Assembly: GCA_030762895.1 (NCBI GenBank)
Contig: CM061062.1
Span: 136,383,104 to 136,447,103 of the forward strand
Reading direction: 5' to 3'
From: Sophora flavescens
Lineage: Eukaryota; Streptophyta; Magnoliopsida; Fabales; Fabaceae
Length of the DNA stretch: 64,000 bases
The first letter of the stretch is position 1. Every line of letters starts with the position of its first letter. A model generated the notes under the pieces. That model was not told where the DNA came from, did no database searches, and saw only the letters and a list, made by a program, of their open reading frames with translations. Of the stretch, positions 35,098 to 47,143 are shown one piece after another. Both the position numbers and the translations under genes were made by a program.

Positions 35098-36214
35098 TCG
35101 GGGGTATGAAATCTCACATAGGCCCAGTTGGTAGCTCCTCTGTGGTGTGGCGATCTTGCAATGCACCAACATACTCGACTAGACACTACGTGTTTTCTGG
35201 TAGTGTAGGATGTTCCTGAAAAAGCCTATGACGAGCATGCCCTCTTCTATTGACGTATTCTTTATTACCAAAGGCTGGTACCTCCGGAACAATCCTCCGA
35301 ACCACTCTGTTCGTCTGTTCGTAAAACCATGGTATAAGAATTCAGAGGTCATTCCTCAAGTCTTAGATGTCTTCTATCTAGGAAAATGCGGTGCTGTGGT
35401 CATGTTTCTGTGAAACATTATTGTTTTGTTATGAGTGTAGATATGATTGATAATTGTTAATTGTACGTACCTGAGAGTCGTACCACTGCATGTCTGCCTT
35501 ATGTGTAAGATAAATGAAAATCTCGCCTCCTTATTTTTATATTGCCTATGTTGGCTGGCTGTGTGCCTTCTGTACTCTTTTGAGAAGATTGAGACATCAA
35601 GATGTCGCTTGGATGACGCATTGAGGTTCAAGCTTGTGGACGCTATGGTGGAATTTCTAGTGGACGTCTTTCATACTGTCAATGGTTCGTCGACCATGTT
35701 TTTCCTCTTGGAAGTGGAAAGGGTTTTGGTTCGAGAGTTACTGTTGTAGTAACTCTAGTAGAGTCTTTTGTGACGACGTCGGTAGTGAACTCAGATATAA
35801 TTTTCACTAGATCTCGTCAGTTGGGTTTGTCTTTCTTGCGATGTATGAGAAAGGATTGTTTATTCTATCTTAGTTTGTCCATCTGGGTATGTTTGGGAGT
35901 TAATGTCTATGGAGCTATGACTCCAAGTATATTATATTTCAGGAGTTGCGTCTCCACATCTTTTTGTTGAGTCTGTACGTTCTATGATTTATGTTTATGA
36001 GTCGGGTTGGGTATTATGTAAATGATTTTCGAACTTATGGTCCAAATTGTGATAATGGAATATTTGATTGTCCATTCATTTAAAACAAAGTAGTTACATT
36101 TACGACTTACTAAAAAGAAAAAAGTTACCCCATTCTTTTATAGCCAATTTTAATTAACTTACTTTCCGGCCTTAAAATGCCATTTACGATGTAGTGTCCG
36201 AGAATGATGTTACA

Positions 36215-38770
36215 AAAAACAGTTTCTAACTATCCAATTACTTTAATTTTTGAAAATTACAATTTAGTCCCTCAACTTTCAATAATTACAAAATTGTCCT
36301 TATTCACTTAAAACTTTATAACTTTTTATTTATAAATTCAAATCACACCAAACCAACTTCTTTAGAAATATTTTTCAGTTTCCCTCAAATTTCCAAAAAT
36401 TATATTTCTGCCCCAATATTTTACAATATTTGCAAAAAGGTCCTTGTTTACTAAAAAGCTTATATCTTTTTATGTATTAATCCAATTAACACCAAACCAA
36501 TTTCTATGGTTTTGTCTCATCAAGGAATACAATCTTAACACACAAGAATATGAATTTCAGTGCAGCCACTGAAATTCTCAGAAATTGTATATTAATCCCT
36601 AAGGACTCATAAATACATATCTTTCAATATACACATCCAAATCAATCCAAACCAATTTCTATACTCTTATATATTAATTCAATCCTTATAAAAATTACCC
36701 AAAAAAATTAAATCATCATGACACCCATTAAAACAGTTATGACCGAATGGCCTTAAATAACCATGTTAAGCATTTTTTTAACAATTCAATCAAACAACAA
36801 CCAAGGTTTCAATTAGAGATCATTAGAATTAAAACCAACATCTATCATACCATATCACAACCAAGCATCAAATCAAATCCTCCAAGAGGATCACACACAT
36901 ATGCAATAAAATATAAAACTTTTATACTTAGGAATTACAAGACCATATATACACTAATTAAACCATCAACATATCTACTTTAAGGTAGGATAGTGGTAAT
37001 CTCCCCCATACCTCTTGAAGACCACTTGAAGATCAAACAAACACAAGCTAAACCAAGCAAGGTAGGCCACGGTTTTGTCCACCAAAACCTAGCCATGATC
37101 AATCAACAAGAAACAAGTTAAAGAATGAAGAAAATCACCTAAACCCATTTGAACATAGGTTCGGCTATGTTGGAAAGAAATAGCTAGGGATATCTAAATT
37201 TTTCAAGCTCTTGGATGATGAATATAGAGGTCATATGAAGATCATAGAAATTGATCTCACATTAAAATGATTTTTCTATGATTTTCTAGAATTATTTGAA
37301 AAACTAGATCTAGAAATTGGAATCTGAAGAAAACTTGGGATAGGAAGAAAATTTGTGAAGAGAAGTGAAGGTATCATCATGGATCATAAGTCTATACCTC
37401 TGGAATTTCAAGCAATGATCAAGATCTTTGAGTTCCTTTGTAAATCACTATGAAGAACTTAGAGTTTTTGTGTAGGAAAATGAAGAATAGAGATGAACAC
37501 TTGTGAAGGAGCAAAAATGAAATGGGGATGGCCTTTTATAGAGGAGAGGCCATGGGCTTCATGAACCAAATGGGCCTAAATGTGGTTGGTAACCATGGTG
37601 AAAGATGACCAAAGCTTAGTTAGAAAATATAGTATAATAACCTAGCTAGTTGATGAATAATGAAGCTAGGAAATGAATGTGTGGTGATGGTATTCCTAGG
37701 GTGATGTGGCCGTGTTCTACACCACATGAAGGAGGAGAATTCAATTTGAAATTGTCTTGTGAACCATGGTTAAATTAACCAAACATAGGATAGGTTAAAT
37801 TAGGGGTAAATTGGTCATTTCACTTGAAGTCATCATGATAAATGAGTGGTTATGGTGAGTAGGAGGTGTGGCTAAATTGTGACCACATGTGAGGAAGAAG
37901 AAGCTAATTTGATAATGTCTTGCCTTAATCATGGTTGTCATTTAACTAGGATGGTTAGGTTAGGGGTATTTTAGTCTTTTCACATTTACTTGTCATAAAT
38001 GCACTTTAATGGTTATGGTGAGTCATTATGGTGACTCATTCCTCGAGTCATCATGGATGACTCGTCGTTCTGTTCTCCCGGTATATCTCTGCACATTCTT
38101 GTCTGGTTCCATTTTTTTTTACCCGATTAGGGTTTTTGAGAGAAAGATGATGAAATGAAATCAAAATAAAATGAGTTTCATTTATTGGAGGGGCTGCACG
38201 AAATTGAGTAGTTTTAGAGGGTATTTTGGTCAAAATTCACTTAGGGACATTCTTGGAATTTCACTTAAAGATCAAAGGCATTTTGGTCTTTTTACATATA
38301 ACCATCATCACTTGCATTTAATGCAAGATGACTAACCCCTGTGACTCACCCCCATAGATGACTCATTGTGCTCATCCACCCGGCGTCGGGTTTTGTCCCT
38401 GCACCTCCGTTCTCGATTCCATCGATCCCCGATCGTCGAGTACTTGCCCGATTATCGTATAATAACCTCTTTTTTTGAAAATTTTAAAAATAACCACTAT
38501 GGTTGGAAATAAAATAAAAATCTAAACGGTTTCGATCTCAGGTCAAAATTAGGTTTTCTGCTCAGTAAAATCTTACTGTCAGTTAAAACACAGACTTGGT
38601 TTCGTCTGAATTTTAAACCTAAATTTTTACTGTAACTCTCTACGATAAAGTAGAGTATAAATATGATTTTGTTTTATTAAAAATCATTTTCTAGGTCTCG
38701 GATAAAAATATAAACAAATATATGTATATATTTATCGATATTAAAGAACAGTAAAAATCGTTGTGTTACA
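36215..38770 (-). mobile_element. Family B LTR, older copy, 5' part
   Basis: It starts on the minus strand at TGTAACACAACG (38770) and follows the plus-strand copy from 27404 to about 29750 in inverted orientation, including the TATA box and TGAGTCA boxes. It interrupts the Sirevirus RT directly after the frame for KLIQKEFEM. Confidence 0.75.
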
Positions 38771-39884
38771 CTCATTTCAAACTCTTTCTGAATAAGCTTA
38801 GAGAATTCTTTACATAGAGATTCATTAGTAGCACCAAAGATTATGTCATCAACATATATTTGTACAATTATGAAAATAGATTTAATGGGCTTTCTAAATA
38901 AGGTTGTACCTCTATTAAATCCATTTTCCTTTAGAAATGAACTTAGCCTGTCATACCAAGCTCTAGATTTTTGTTTAAGGCCATATAATGCTTTCTTAAG
39001 CTTATATACATGTTCAGGTTGGGTTTCACTCTCAAAACCCGGAGGTTGCTTTACATATACTTCTTCATTAATAAATCCATTTTAGAAAAACACTCTTAAC
39101 ATCCATTTGAAAAAGCAGTAAATGAAATTAAAATCCTAATTGCTTCTAATCTAGCAACAGGTGCAAAAGTTTCAGTATAATCTATACCTTCTTCTTGAGA
39201 GTAACCTTGTGCAACAAGTCTTGCTTTATTTCTTACCACCTTACCATTCTCATCAAGCTTGTTTCTATAGACTCATTTTATTCAAATAACTGATTTGTCC
39301 TTAGGCAAGGGTACTAGAGTCCAAACATCACTTCTCTCAATCTGATTCAGTTCTTCTTGCATAGCTAGAATCCAACCATCGTCCAGCAAAGCCGCGTCTA
39401 CTATCTTTGGTTCTAACTCGGAGACTAGTGCAGAATCTTCCTGCTTTCTAAAAGTTGATCTGATTCTTAGCTTATCATTGGGGTTTCTAATGATTTGATC
39501 TTGTGGATGATAATTTTTGAAGTACGAAGATCTCTGAACAGTATCCTGTTGAGAAGTGGAGGTTTCTGGTTGTTGATAAGGGTCGTCCACTTGATCATCA
39601 GCTTTTACCTCTGTTGTATCTCCTGAGATATTTAGATCAAGATCTGCAAAAGCTTCATCTAGATCTGATAATTTCTTATCAAGATGCTTGTCATCAAACT
39701 TGATATGAATATATTCTTCTACTACTAGAGTTCTAGAATTATAAACTCTAAAACCTTTTGATGTTTCAGAATATCCTAACAGTGTTCAATTATCTACTTT
39801 TGCATCAAACTTACCTAGCTGATATTTAATATTTAATATATAACATTTACAACCAAAAGGATGAAAATATGAAATGTTGGGTTT
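38771..39884 (-). pseudogene. Sirevirus reverse transcriptase, N-terminal part, truncated
   Basis: Minus-strand frames give ALLDDGWILAMQEELNQIER with DVWTLVPLPKDKSVI (39590-39282 ORF), then KARLVAQGYSQEEGIDYTET with FAPVARLEA in the neighbouring stretch. Near the break come the YVDDIIFGATNESL-type catalytic block in partly shifted frames and KEFSKLIQKEFEM. Stops and frameshifts are frequent between 39280 and 38800. The remaining RT and the first part of RNase H are absent. The role would have been copying the element RNA; it cannot work here. Confidence 0.75.
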
Positions 39885-41249
39885 TCATCCTTTCCACAAT
39901 TCATAAGGAGTCTTGTTCAAGATTGGTCTAATGTATATTATGTTCTGAATGTAACAGGCAGTATTAACAGCTTCAACCCAGAAGTCTCTAGGGACAGAGT
40001 TGTCATTGAGCATAATTCTAGCCATCTCTTGAAGAGATATGTTATTTTTATCTACCACACCATTTTTCTGTGGTGTTCTAGGTATAGAGAAGCTGTGAAG
40101 AATACCACTTTCTTCACAGAACTTATGAAATAGCTCATTTTCAAACTCTCCCCCATGGTCACTTCTGATTGAAGTGATACACAAGCCTTTTTCATTCTGT
40201 ACACATTTGCAGAATATAGAAAAGACCTTGAAAGACTCATCCTTGTGATCTAGGAACATAACCCATGTCCATCTAGTGTAGTCGTCTACAATGACTAGAC
40301 CATATTTCTTACCACTGACAGAAGCAGTTCTTGTTGGACCAAAGAGATCAAGGTGTAGCAATTCTAGTGGTCTATTGGTACTAACAACGTTCTTAGATTC
40401 AAAAGAACCTTTCACTTGTTTTCCCTTTTGACATACATCACAGAGAGCATCAGATTTGAACTTAAGGTTTGGTAGCCCTCTCACGAGGTTATGCTTATTT
40501 AGCTTTGAAATTAACCTTAAGCTTGCATGACCTAGACTTTTATGCCAAATCCATCTCCCATCTTCAATGGACACTAGACATGAGACACTTTGATTTGAGA
40601 GATCCTCCAAGTCAATCTTTTACAGATTGTTTTGCATCTTAGCATTGATAAAAGTGATCCATCATCCTTTTTGACATTACACATGTTCTTATCAAAAGAA
40701 ACATCATATCCACAGTCACACAATTGACTTATGCTCAGCAGATTGTGTTTTAAACCATTTACCAAAAGAACATTATCAATGGAGGGAAAAGGATGTTTAC
40801 CAATTTTACCTACACCAATGATCTTCCCTTTCTGGTTTCCTCCAAAAGTAACCCAACCACCATCTTTGTGTCTAAGGTCTTGGAATATACACCTTTCTCC
40901 CGTCATGTGACGTGAGCACCCACTGTCCAAGTACCAAGATGTTTGTTTCTTTCCTGTTGTTAAGCAAATCTACAACAGGTATTATCTTATCTTTAGGTAC
41001 CCAAACTGACTTGGGTCCTTTCTTGTTAGTGGTCACTGGACGAGACTGTTTAGCGTGTTTTATTATGTATGCATCTAGATGTAACATGCCCACTTTTTCC
41101 ACACACTTTGCAAACGGTGTTGGACGGGCTTGACTTAGTGTTAGCATGTTTATCTGGAGCTTTTGAAGCTCTATGATGTGTATGTGGTTTTGACTTTTTA
41201 TGAGATGCTTCATGCTTCTCCTTGTCATAACCAAGGCCATATTTATCAT
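39885..41249 (-). pseudogene. Sirevirus protease and integrase region
   Basis: Protease: MDSGCSRHMTGE at 40930 holds the DSG active-site triad typical of Copia proteases. Integrase: the zinc-binding HHCC domain reads HKSLGHASLRLISKLNKH followed by CDVCQKGK. The catalytic core shows LDLFGP, VIVDDYTRWTWVMFL and SDHGGEFEN, with the final Glu expected in FCEESGILHSFSIPRTPQKNG (NGVVDKN where NGVVERKN is usual). A frameshift separates the protease and integrase ORFs near 40600, another lies near 40930. Order protease-integrase-RT confirms Copia. Confidence 0.8.
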
Positions 41250-41267
41250 TAGGTGACCTAGAATATC

Positions 41268-42709
41268 TTAATATAGACTGAGCTTATCTGAGCCACCTAC
41301 AAACTTTGATAGAGTGTCTGTCAAATACATCACATCTTGTTTCAATTTTGCAACTTCACAAGAAACATCGGGCTCACACTCGAGTTTGTCAGTTAGACTG
41401 ACATTCTCTAATTTTAGTTTGTCATTTTCATCTTTAAAGTTTTGTTTTTCCATGCAAACCTTATCATATTCTTTTGATAGTTTTGTAAACTTCTTTTTGA
41501 GACTTTTATACTCATGAGATAGTATGGATGACTCATGCAATAATTCATCAAATGCATTTTGAAGAGTGGGCGGATCAGAGTCCATTACCTCCGCATCAGT
41601 GTATTCACTTTCTGATGACGTGTCAGCCATGAGACAAATATTTGCCTTTTCTTCAGCTTCATCTTCTTCATCAGATGAGGATAGATCCATATCCTCCCAA
41701 GTAGAAATTAAACCCTTCTTCTTTTTGAAGAACTTCTTTTTGTCCTTTAGATCAGGACAATCAACTTTGAAATGACCAGGCTTCTTGCATTCAAAGCACA
41801 AGGGTGGATCTTTTTCGTTGGAGTCTGACTTCTCCTTGGAAAAAATTTTGTTGAACTGATTCTTCCTAAAGTCTCCTTTCTTTCTCCACATGTGTTGAAT
41901 CTTTCTGGAGATGAAAGATAGTTCATCTTCATATGATCCTTCATCATTATTTGAAGTTCCAGCATCATCTAAACATTCAACAGCTTTGAGAACTTTTGAT
42001 GAACTCGTTTTCTTTGCCTTTAGGGCAATAGACTTTCCTTATCTGGAGTGTCTTCTTCATTCAGTTTAAGTTCATGAACTTTGAGAGATCCAAGAAGCTC
42101 TACTAGAGAAAGAGTATTCAGATTTTTGGCTTCCTGAATAGCAGTAACCTTGGGTCTCCATTGCTTTGATAAACTTCTCAGAAACTTTCTAACATGGTCT
42201 CTATTTTCATAAGTTTTGCCGATAGATCTGAGACTGTTGGTGATAGTTTGGAATCTTCCAAACATCTGATCTATTGTTTCATGGTCAGTCATTTTAAATA
42301 GTTCATACTGGCGAAACAGCATGCTTATCTTTGATTCCTTTACTTGAGATGAACCCTCATAAGCTAGGGCAAGAGTATCCCGGATTTCTTTCGCAGTGTT
42401 GCGGCTGTGAACCTTGTCATGTTAAGATCTAGTGATGGCACACATGAGATAGTACTTAGCTTTTAGATTGAGCTGATGTTGATTTTTCAGCCCTTGGGTC
42501 CTTTGGGCTCTAAGGAAAGCAGCTCCAGCTTCACCTCTTGGCTTTGTGTAGCCGGTTTCAATCGGCTCCCAAATATCTACGTTCTGTGCATCTAAGAAGG
42601 TCGTCATCCTCTTCTTCCAGTAGTCATAATTAGTTCCATCAAAGAGAGGAGGTTTGTTGATAGCTTGTCCTTCTGCATCCATGGTTGTTGGATTGTACTC
42701 CCTCAGCAC
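41268..42709 (-). pseudogene. Sirevirus gag, broken
   Basis: From ATG 42709 (or the nearer-consensus MDAEGQ at 42682) the frame gives PPLFDGTNYDYWKKRMTTFL, the UBN2-type gag start. It continues past TAA at about 42422 in the same frame with LFRQYELFKMTDHETIDQMF, stops at about 42020, then shifts to the 41891-41268 ORF. That part carries one zinc knuckle, CFECKKPGHFKVDC, an acidic segment and a long coiled coil (KSLKKKFTKLSKEYDKVCME and following heptads). A long coiled-coil gag C-terminus is typical of Sireviruses. Capsid formation is the inferred role; the gene is dead. Confidence 0.85.
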
Positions 42710-42739
42710 TTGTTAGATGCTCAACCCTTTCGAGGCTGA

Positions 42740-42751
42740 GCTCTGATACCA
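42740..42751 (-). promoter_or_regulatory. Primer-binding site, initiator-Met tRNA
   Basis: Minus strand TGGTATCAGAGC sits two bases inside the 5' LTR end, the standard plant initiator-Met primer complement. Confidence 0.85.
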
Positions 42752-42753
42752 AC

Positions 42754-44311
42754 TGAAGTTGACACAAGCAAACACAGAAGGGGGAGGGGGTTGAATTGTG
42801 TTTGTTAATAATTTTCGAAAACAACCTTTTTCAAAACTTATTTTCTCACACAAAGAATAAAAGGCATAAGAACACACAAAATGATCTTTTAAAAAGCTTA
42901 ACAAAAACAAGTTCAAATCCCCACAGTTAGTATGAACAAATAAAACTGAAGAGTTAAGGGATTATAAGATTCACGGAAGTGTTTTATCCTGGTTCACTCT
43001 CTTCCAACCGAGAGCTACATCTAGTTCCTTCGACTTGAAGGTTTTACTCCACTGTTTCTTAGAATAGATTACATCAAGTATTCAACACCTCTCCAGGCTA
43101 CAAGTATTCCTTTCTTACCAAGCCTCTTCAGGCTCTAACTCTAACAAAGAGATTGTTTGCTTTTGATCTTCTAACTCACTATGTGTGAGGATATTAAAGT
43201 TTAAGATCGGTTGAATATTACAACAATATTCAAGCTAAAGAATTACAGTCTTTTGCTCTTGAAAGAATAAAAGAATGAGATCTTGTAGATTGGCAAAAGT
43301 TCAGCTGGCAAAATTTGTTCTTCAGAGGTTGAGGTCTTCTATTTAAAGTGACCTTCTTCTTTACTTGAAAAACTTCAACGGTTGTTTTTAATATTCCCGT
43401 TTAGAGATAGCATTAAATGCATAATATCTGTTGTGACTGATAGCTTGATCGTGGCCATTGTGAAATGTACTCTTGGTTATCACTTTTGCACGAAATGGAG
43501 GTCACAGCTCTGAGCAATTGCAACTTGAAAACTGTCTTTCCTCCTTTGTGAAAATTCCAGCTAATTCAGCAGTAAAGATGACAGGGTACAGAGCGTTTTA
43601 CATTTCCTCATTGCACTATGTTGCTTTTTGCATTTCCTTGATGGTACTATGTTTCTCTCACAAAGAAACAAAGCATTAAAACAGATAAAACAAATAGGAA
43701 GGACCAACATTCGTTTGAAATAAATATCAATAATTTGAAATAAATATTTCTATATGGTCGAGGTAGCATTTACTTAGCTTGACAGAGCATATGAAAATTT
43801 ACATGAAAAAGAGATCGTCTACTTAAAAACTAAGTCTACACGCTCATGGGTAAAACCAAGTCTATGGACTTGAAGTCTTCTTTTCGCTCGTCTACTGACG
43901 TGGCACATCCTCTCGTCTATCATCAAGTCTTTGGACTTGCTATATTTCAGTGAGTTATTTTTAATCTACATATACTGACGTGACATTTAAACTTGTCTAC
44001 TCATAGAAATTAAAGTTCCCGTCTACTGAGAGTATTTTATTATCCCATCTTCTAAAACATATAAATAAATAAATATATTTACCAAACGTTTTGAGCAGCT
44101 CGTCTACACGAGTGGATGCAGATTCACAATCTAAGTCCAAGCAGATTAAGGAAACTTATTCAAGGTTTCCATAACTTATATATTTTTAACAATCCTGTAA
44201 GACTAGATAAAGCATGTTAGATCTCAACTAAAACTTTTCCATGCAAATTTAATCATTTTTGTTAACATCAAAACTCAAAGATTATTAATCCAAATCACTT
44301 TGGTTCCAACA
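42754..44311 (-). repeat. Sirevirus 5' LTR
   Basis: It is 1,558 bp long and is the partner of 14194-15753. The TATA box at about 43338 has mutated (TTTAAATA where the other copy has TATAAATA), so promoter activity is doubtful. Confidence 0.9.
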
Positions 44312-45732
44312 GTGCACACATAAAAGGGTAAAAAACAGAGTTTGATATTCACAATATTAACTCCTCAAGTTAAAAGCTTAAACAAAACAATACTTAAGAA
44401 AATTAAGGAGATAAGGGAAGAGGATTATCACTCAAGAGTTTTATACTGGTTCACCCCAAAATCCACAGGGCTACGTCCAATTTCTTGACAGCACCAAGTT
44501 TCCACTATAACTGATCAGATTACAGTACAAGTATTCTTTGCACACCTAGCCTCTCCAAGCTCAACACTCAAACAAGTATTATTTTCTCACCTAGACTCTT
44601 CAGGCTCAACTCAGAAAAGAGTAAAGGTTTTGTGTATTTAATACAACTTGCAAATCTTTCAGATCACACTCAGAGAGTGGAATAAATATGAAGTATGAAA
44701 GACTGTGAATTAAATTCAAATGATTGAATGAATATTCAATGAAAGAATGAAGAAGTTAATGAAGTGAGTAAATGCTTATTGCGCAGTGTTCTTAATGATA
44801 TTCAACTTCTTGTCTTCATCTTCATCGTTTGGTCTATATAAAGACTTCAATCAAGTAAATCCATTAGGCACAGCTTCAGAAAGTGTGTTCTTTTGATTTG
44901 AGCTTCTGGGATACCATTAATGCCAAAGAGTCATTCTGTGTAAACATTAAATGCTTGGGAACGTTTGGGCTTTGATAAGGTTGTCCAAGAGTACACTTTG
45001 TTTTGAGCAGCTGTTGCATCAGAGTTGCAGCAGCAGGCTTCTTGTACTTGCAGCAGAGAGCTTTCAACTTTCAGTGCAACAGTCAGTTCACTTTCCAGAA
45101 AGCACTTTTACTTTGTACTAAAATAGCTAAAAAATTACTGCTGTGGTACAGAGATTGCGTGTTTATTCCTTAAAAACTTGAAACAACATTCTTTATTCTT
45201 TATCCTTTGTGCTATTGTCCAGAGGTCTTCGAGATCCTTAAGGAAGGCATCTAATTTGAATAAGGTGACTTGGACTTCATTTCCGACAAACTGACATTGT
45301 TGCAGTGTTGGAAATTTAGACGGGTGTAAAGCAATCCAAAAATTAGACGGGTGCTTGTGCAGTCCAAAACTAGATGGGTGCTTGTACAGTCCAAAAATTA
45401 GACGGGTGATCTACTGAGTCTTCTCCAGACATATGCTTCTTGCCATGTCATCAAATATATTCGAATCTTGACGGAACGTTGACTTGGTCTTTGAGTGTGT
45501 GGACTGAATTATTAGACGAATGGTTTTTAGACGAGTCTAAAAATTTGTGCTCTACCAAAATGTAGATGGGTCATAAAATAGAAGAGTGACCTTAAGTCTA
45601 TTTTCCTGCACACTTATCAGACATGTCAGTACTTTCATATGGTTCAATATTGTCATACTCAATCTATTTGGAATCATCAAAACTTAGAGAATCTACACAT
45701 GGAATGTGTCTTAGACTTATGAGGTCTCAACA
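44312..45732 (-). mobile_element. Solo Copia LTR, right fragment
   Basis: This is the continuation of 14037-14193 and ends GGTCTCAACA, followed by the CACAT duplication (45733-45737). It contains 'ggttcaccccaaaatcc' and 'ggctacgtccaattt', the layout of Sirevirus-type LTRs, and a minus-strand TATA (TTTATATAGAC) near 44832-44840. No internal region exists, so it is a solo LTR about 1.58 kb long. Confidence 0.8.
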
Positions 45733-45737
45733 CACAT

Positions 45738-45825
45738 GAGTCAGGAATCGAACCCCTAACTGTATGCTTAAGGGACTCGGTTATCTATCAATCGTGTCAC
45801 CATGTTGGTGGTTATAAGTTGTTTT
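45738..45825 (-). mobile_element. SINE, 5' tRNA-related part with target duplication
   Basis: On the minus strand it starts near CCACCAACATGGTGACACG. A B box, GGTTCGATTCC, lies at 45744-45754 and an A-box-like TGGTGACACGATTGATAGA at about 45784-45802. Their spacing fits a tRNA-type internal RNA polymerase III promoter. The duplication GGTTATAAGTTGTTTT is at 45810-45825. The body continues at 13929-14036. Confidence 0.75.
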
Positions 45826-47140
45826 AAACATAAATAACTCACATTAAATACATGGATAATTTTTTTTAAACGGAGTTTGTCTTTAAAGTAAACATGTATT
45901 ATCATTGATAAAGTACATAAAGATTTTATATTGTTTAATAATCCGGATATGTCCTTATTGCTTGCTTTAAAAAAACGTTTTTACTTTAGAAAATGTTTTT
46001 TTTCTTAAATGCACTATGTATAGAGCTTCAAACTCTACCCACTATTATGATAAAAAAAACTCTACCCACTAACAAAATACTAATATTAACACTAAGATTT
46101 GCCTATAAAAAGATACAACTATATAACAATTTTGTTTTATTTCATTTTATTCCACTTAATTTCCTCTCAGTTTATTCTATTCTATTCTATTTTACTTCAA
46201 TAGTTGATATTTCTATCGGCCACGTCTAATATGAGGGAGAGAAGAAGTCCCTCACTTATAAGGGACCTTAAATTACCGGCACTTTTTTGTTGCACGGGGT
46301 ACTTAGCTTTAATTTAAATTTTGATGGGGCACCTTTATAAAATACGTTTTTTGCATTACAGTCCTTATCATTATACTCCTTCTCACGATGCAGCTGGAAT
46401 TTGAAAACCCCTATATATGGGTTTCGTCAAACTAAAGGAGCTGGGTGGGGATAATACAGGGAAATTGATACATTTTAGTGCTGCCGGGTGGGCTTAAGTG
46501 TAAGATGAAGCCTTGTTTGATTTCGTGGAAAAAGAGAATGATAATCAATAACTCCACGCTCTTTTGATATTTTAATATATAAATAAGAAGCCAATGAAAA
46601 TCACCTCCATACTGCTACGCATACCGTCTCCTCAGGATCCACCCGAGTAAATGACAATCACTCCACCCGAGTAAATCGAAGCAAACCTTCTCCTCAGGAT
46701 CCACCAGTCGACACCCATACCCTTCCGTCTTCGTCAAAGGCAACATCCCACAATCAACAACTGAAACTTAACAAACACATCTGGTAAGGGTAGTCATCGA
46801 AAACCTTCCTGCGATTTTAGACAACCATATGTGTAATGAGTGAAGTTCCTGGTGAGAATAGGGTCATTCCTCATGGTCGTGGTCGACGACATCCTTCGTG
46901 TTGAACTGAAAAAGGGTATTTTGAATTTTTTTTTGGTTACTAGAAATTTAATTTTGACAACCTATGGGGCAAATTCATCAATATTATTGGTGACTGGTTC
47001 TACAGGTAGCCCAAGACGATCTCAGCCATTGATTTTTAAAAATCATATATCCAATGGTTGTTGAAGGTCCCTCACCTATGAGGGATTTAGTAGCTCCCTC
47101 ATGGTAGAAGCAACCCTATAAATAATACACTGTTTGATAC
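45826..47140. other. Intergenic DNA, no gene recognised
   Basis: AT-rich flank of the nest. 'gtccctcacttataaggga' near 46241 and 'gtccctcacctatgaggga' near 47068 are similar short inverted words, but I could not define an element. 'ctcctcaggatccacc' repeats at about 46629 and 46690. Confidence 0.4.
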
Positions 47141-47143
47141 TAA

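Larger units (their letters stand above)
27404..36214 (+). mobile_element. Family B LTR, younger plus-strand copy, split by a family A solo LTR
   Basis: It begins TGTAACACCC (27404) and ends near GATGTTACA (36214), with TG...CA termini. Without the family A insertion (30889-35097) it is about 4.6 kb. It lies in opposite orientation inside an older copy of itself, so 27404-29750 and 36215-38770 form a large inverted repeat. TATA box at 28481. No reading frames of note, so I interpret it as a solo LTR of a long-LTR Ty3-type family related to family A. The expected duplication (AAATT left, AAAAA right) is not convincing, and the right end is inferred from homology. Confidence 0.65.
14194..44311 (-). 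mobile_element. Sirevirus-type Ty1/Copia retrotransposon carrying nested insertions
   Basis: Two direct LTRs (14194-15753 and 42754-44311), both TG...CA, bound the element. Flanking bases are GAGCA (14189-14193) and GTGCA (44312-44316), a 5-bp duplication with one mismatch. On the minus strand the order is 5' LTR, initiator-Met primer site, gag, protease, integrase, reverse transcriptase, RNase H, envelope-like ORF, polypurine tract, 3' LTR. Integrase before RT makes it Copia. The long coiled-coil gag and the extra ORF after pol fit the Sirevirus genus. All frames carry stops or shifts. Two later insertions account for roughly 18-19 kb of its 30 kb: an Athila-like element at 18478-23774 and the family B/A LTR stack at about 25684-38770. 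Confidence 0.9.

Noticed and set aside
27399..36219. AAATT/AAAAA as a target duplication of the younger family B LTR
   Set aside because: Only three of five bases agree in an A-rich context; the boundary is better supported by homology with the older copy.
45744..45802. A functional tRNA gene at the A/B boxes
   Set aside because: No cloverleaf or acceptor stem forms, and the poly(A) end and 16-bp duplication identify a SINE.
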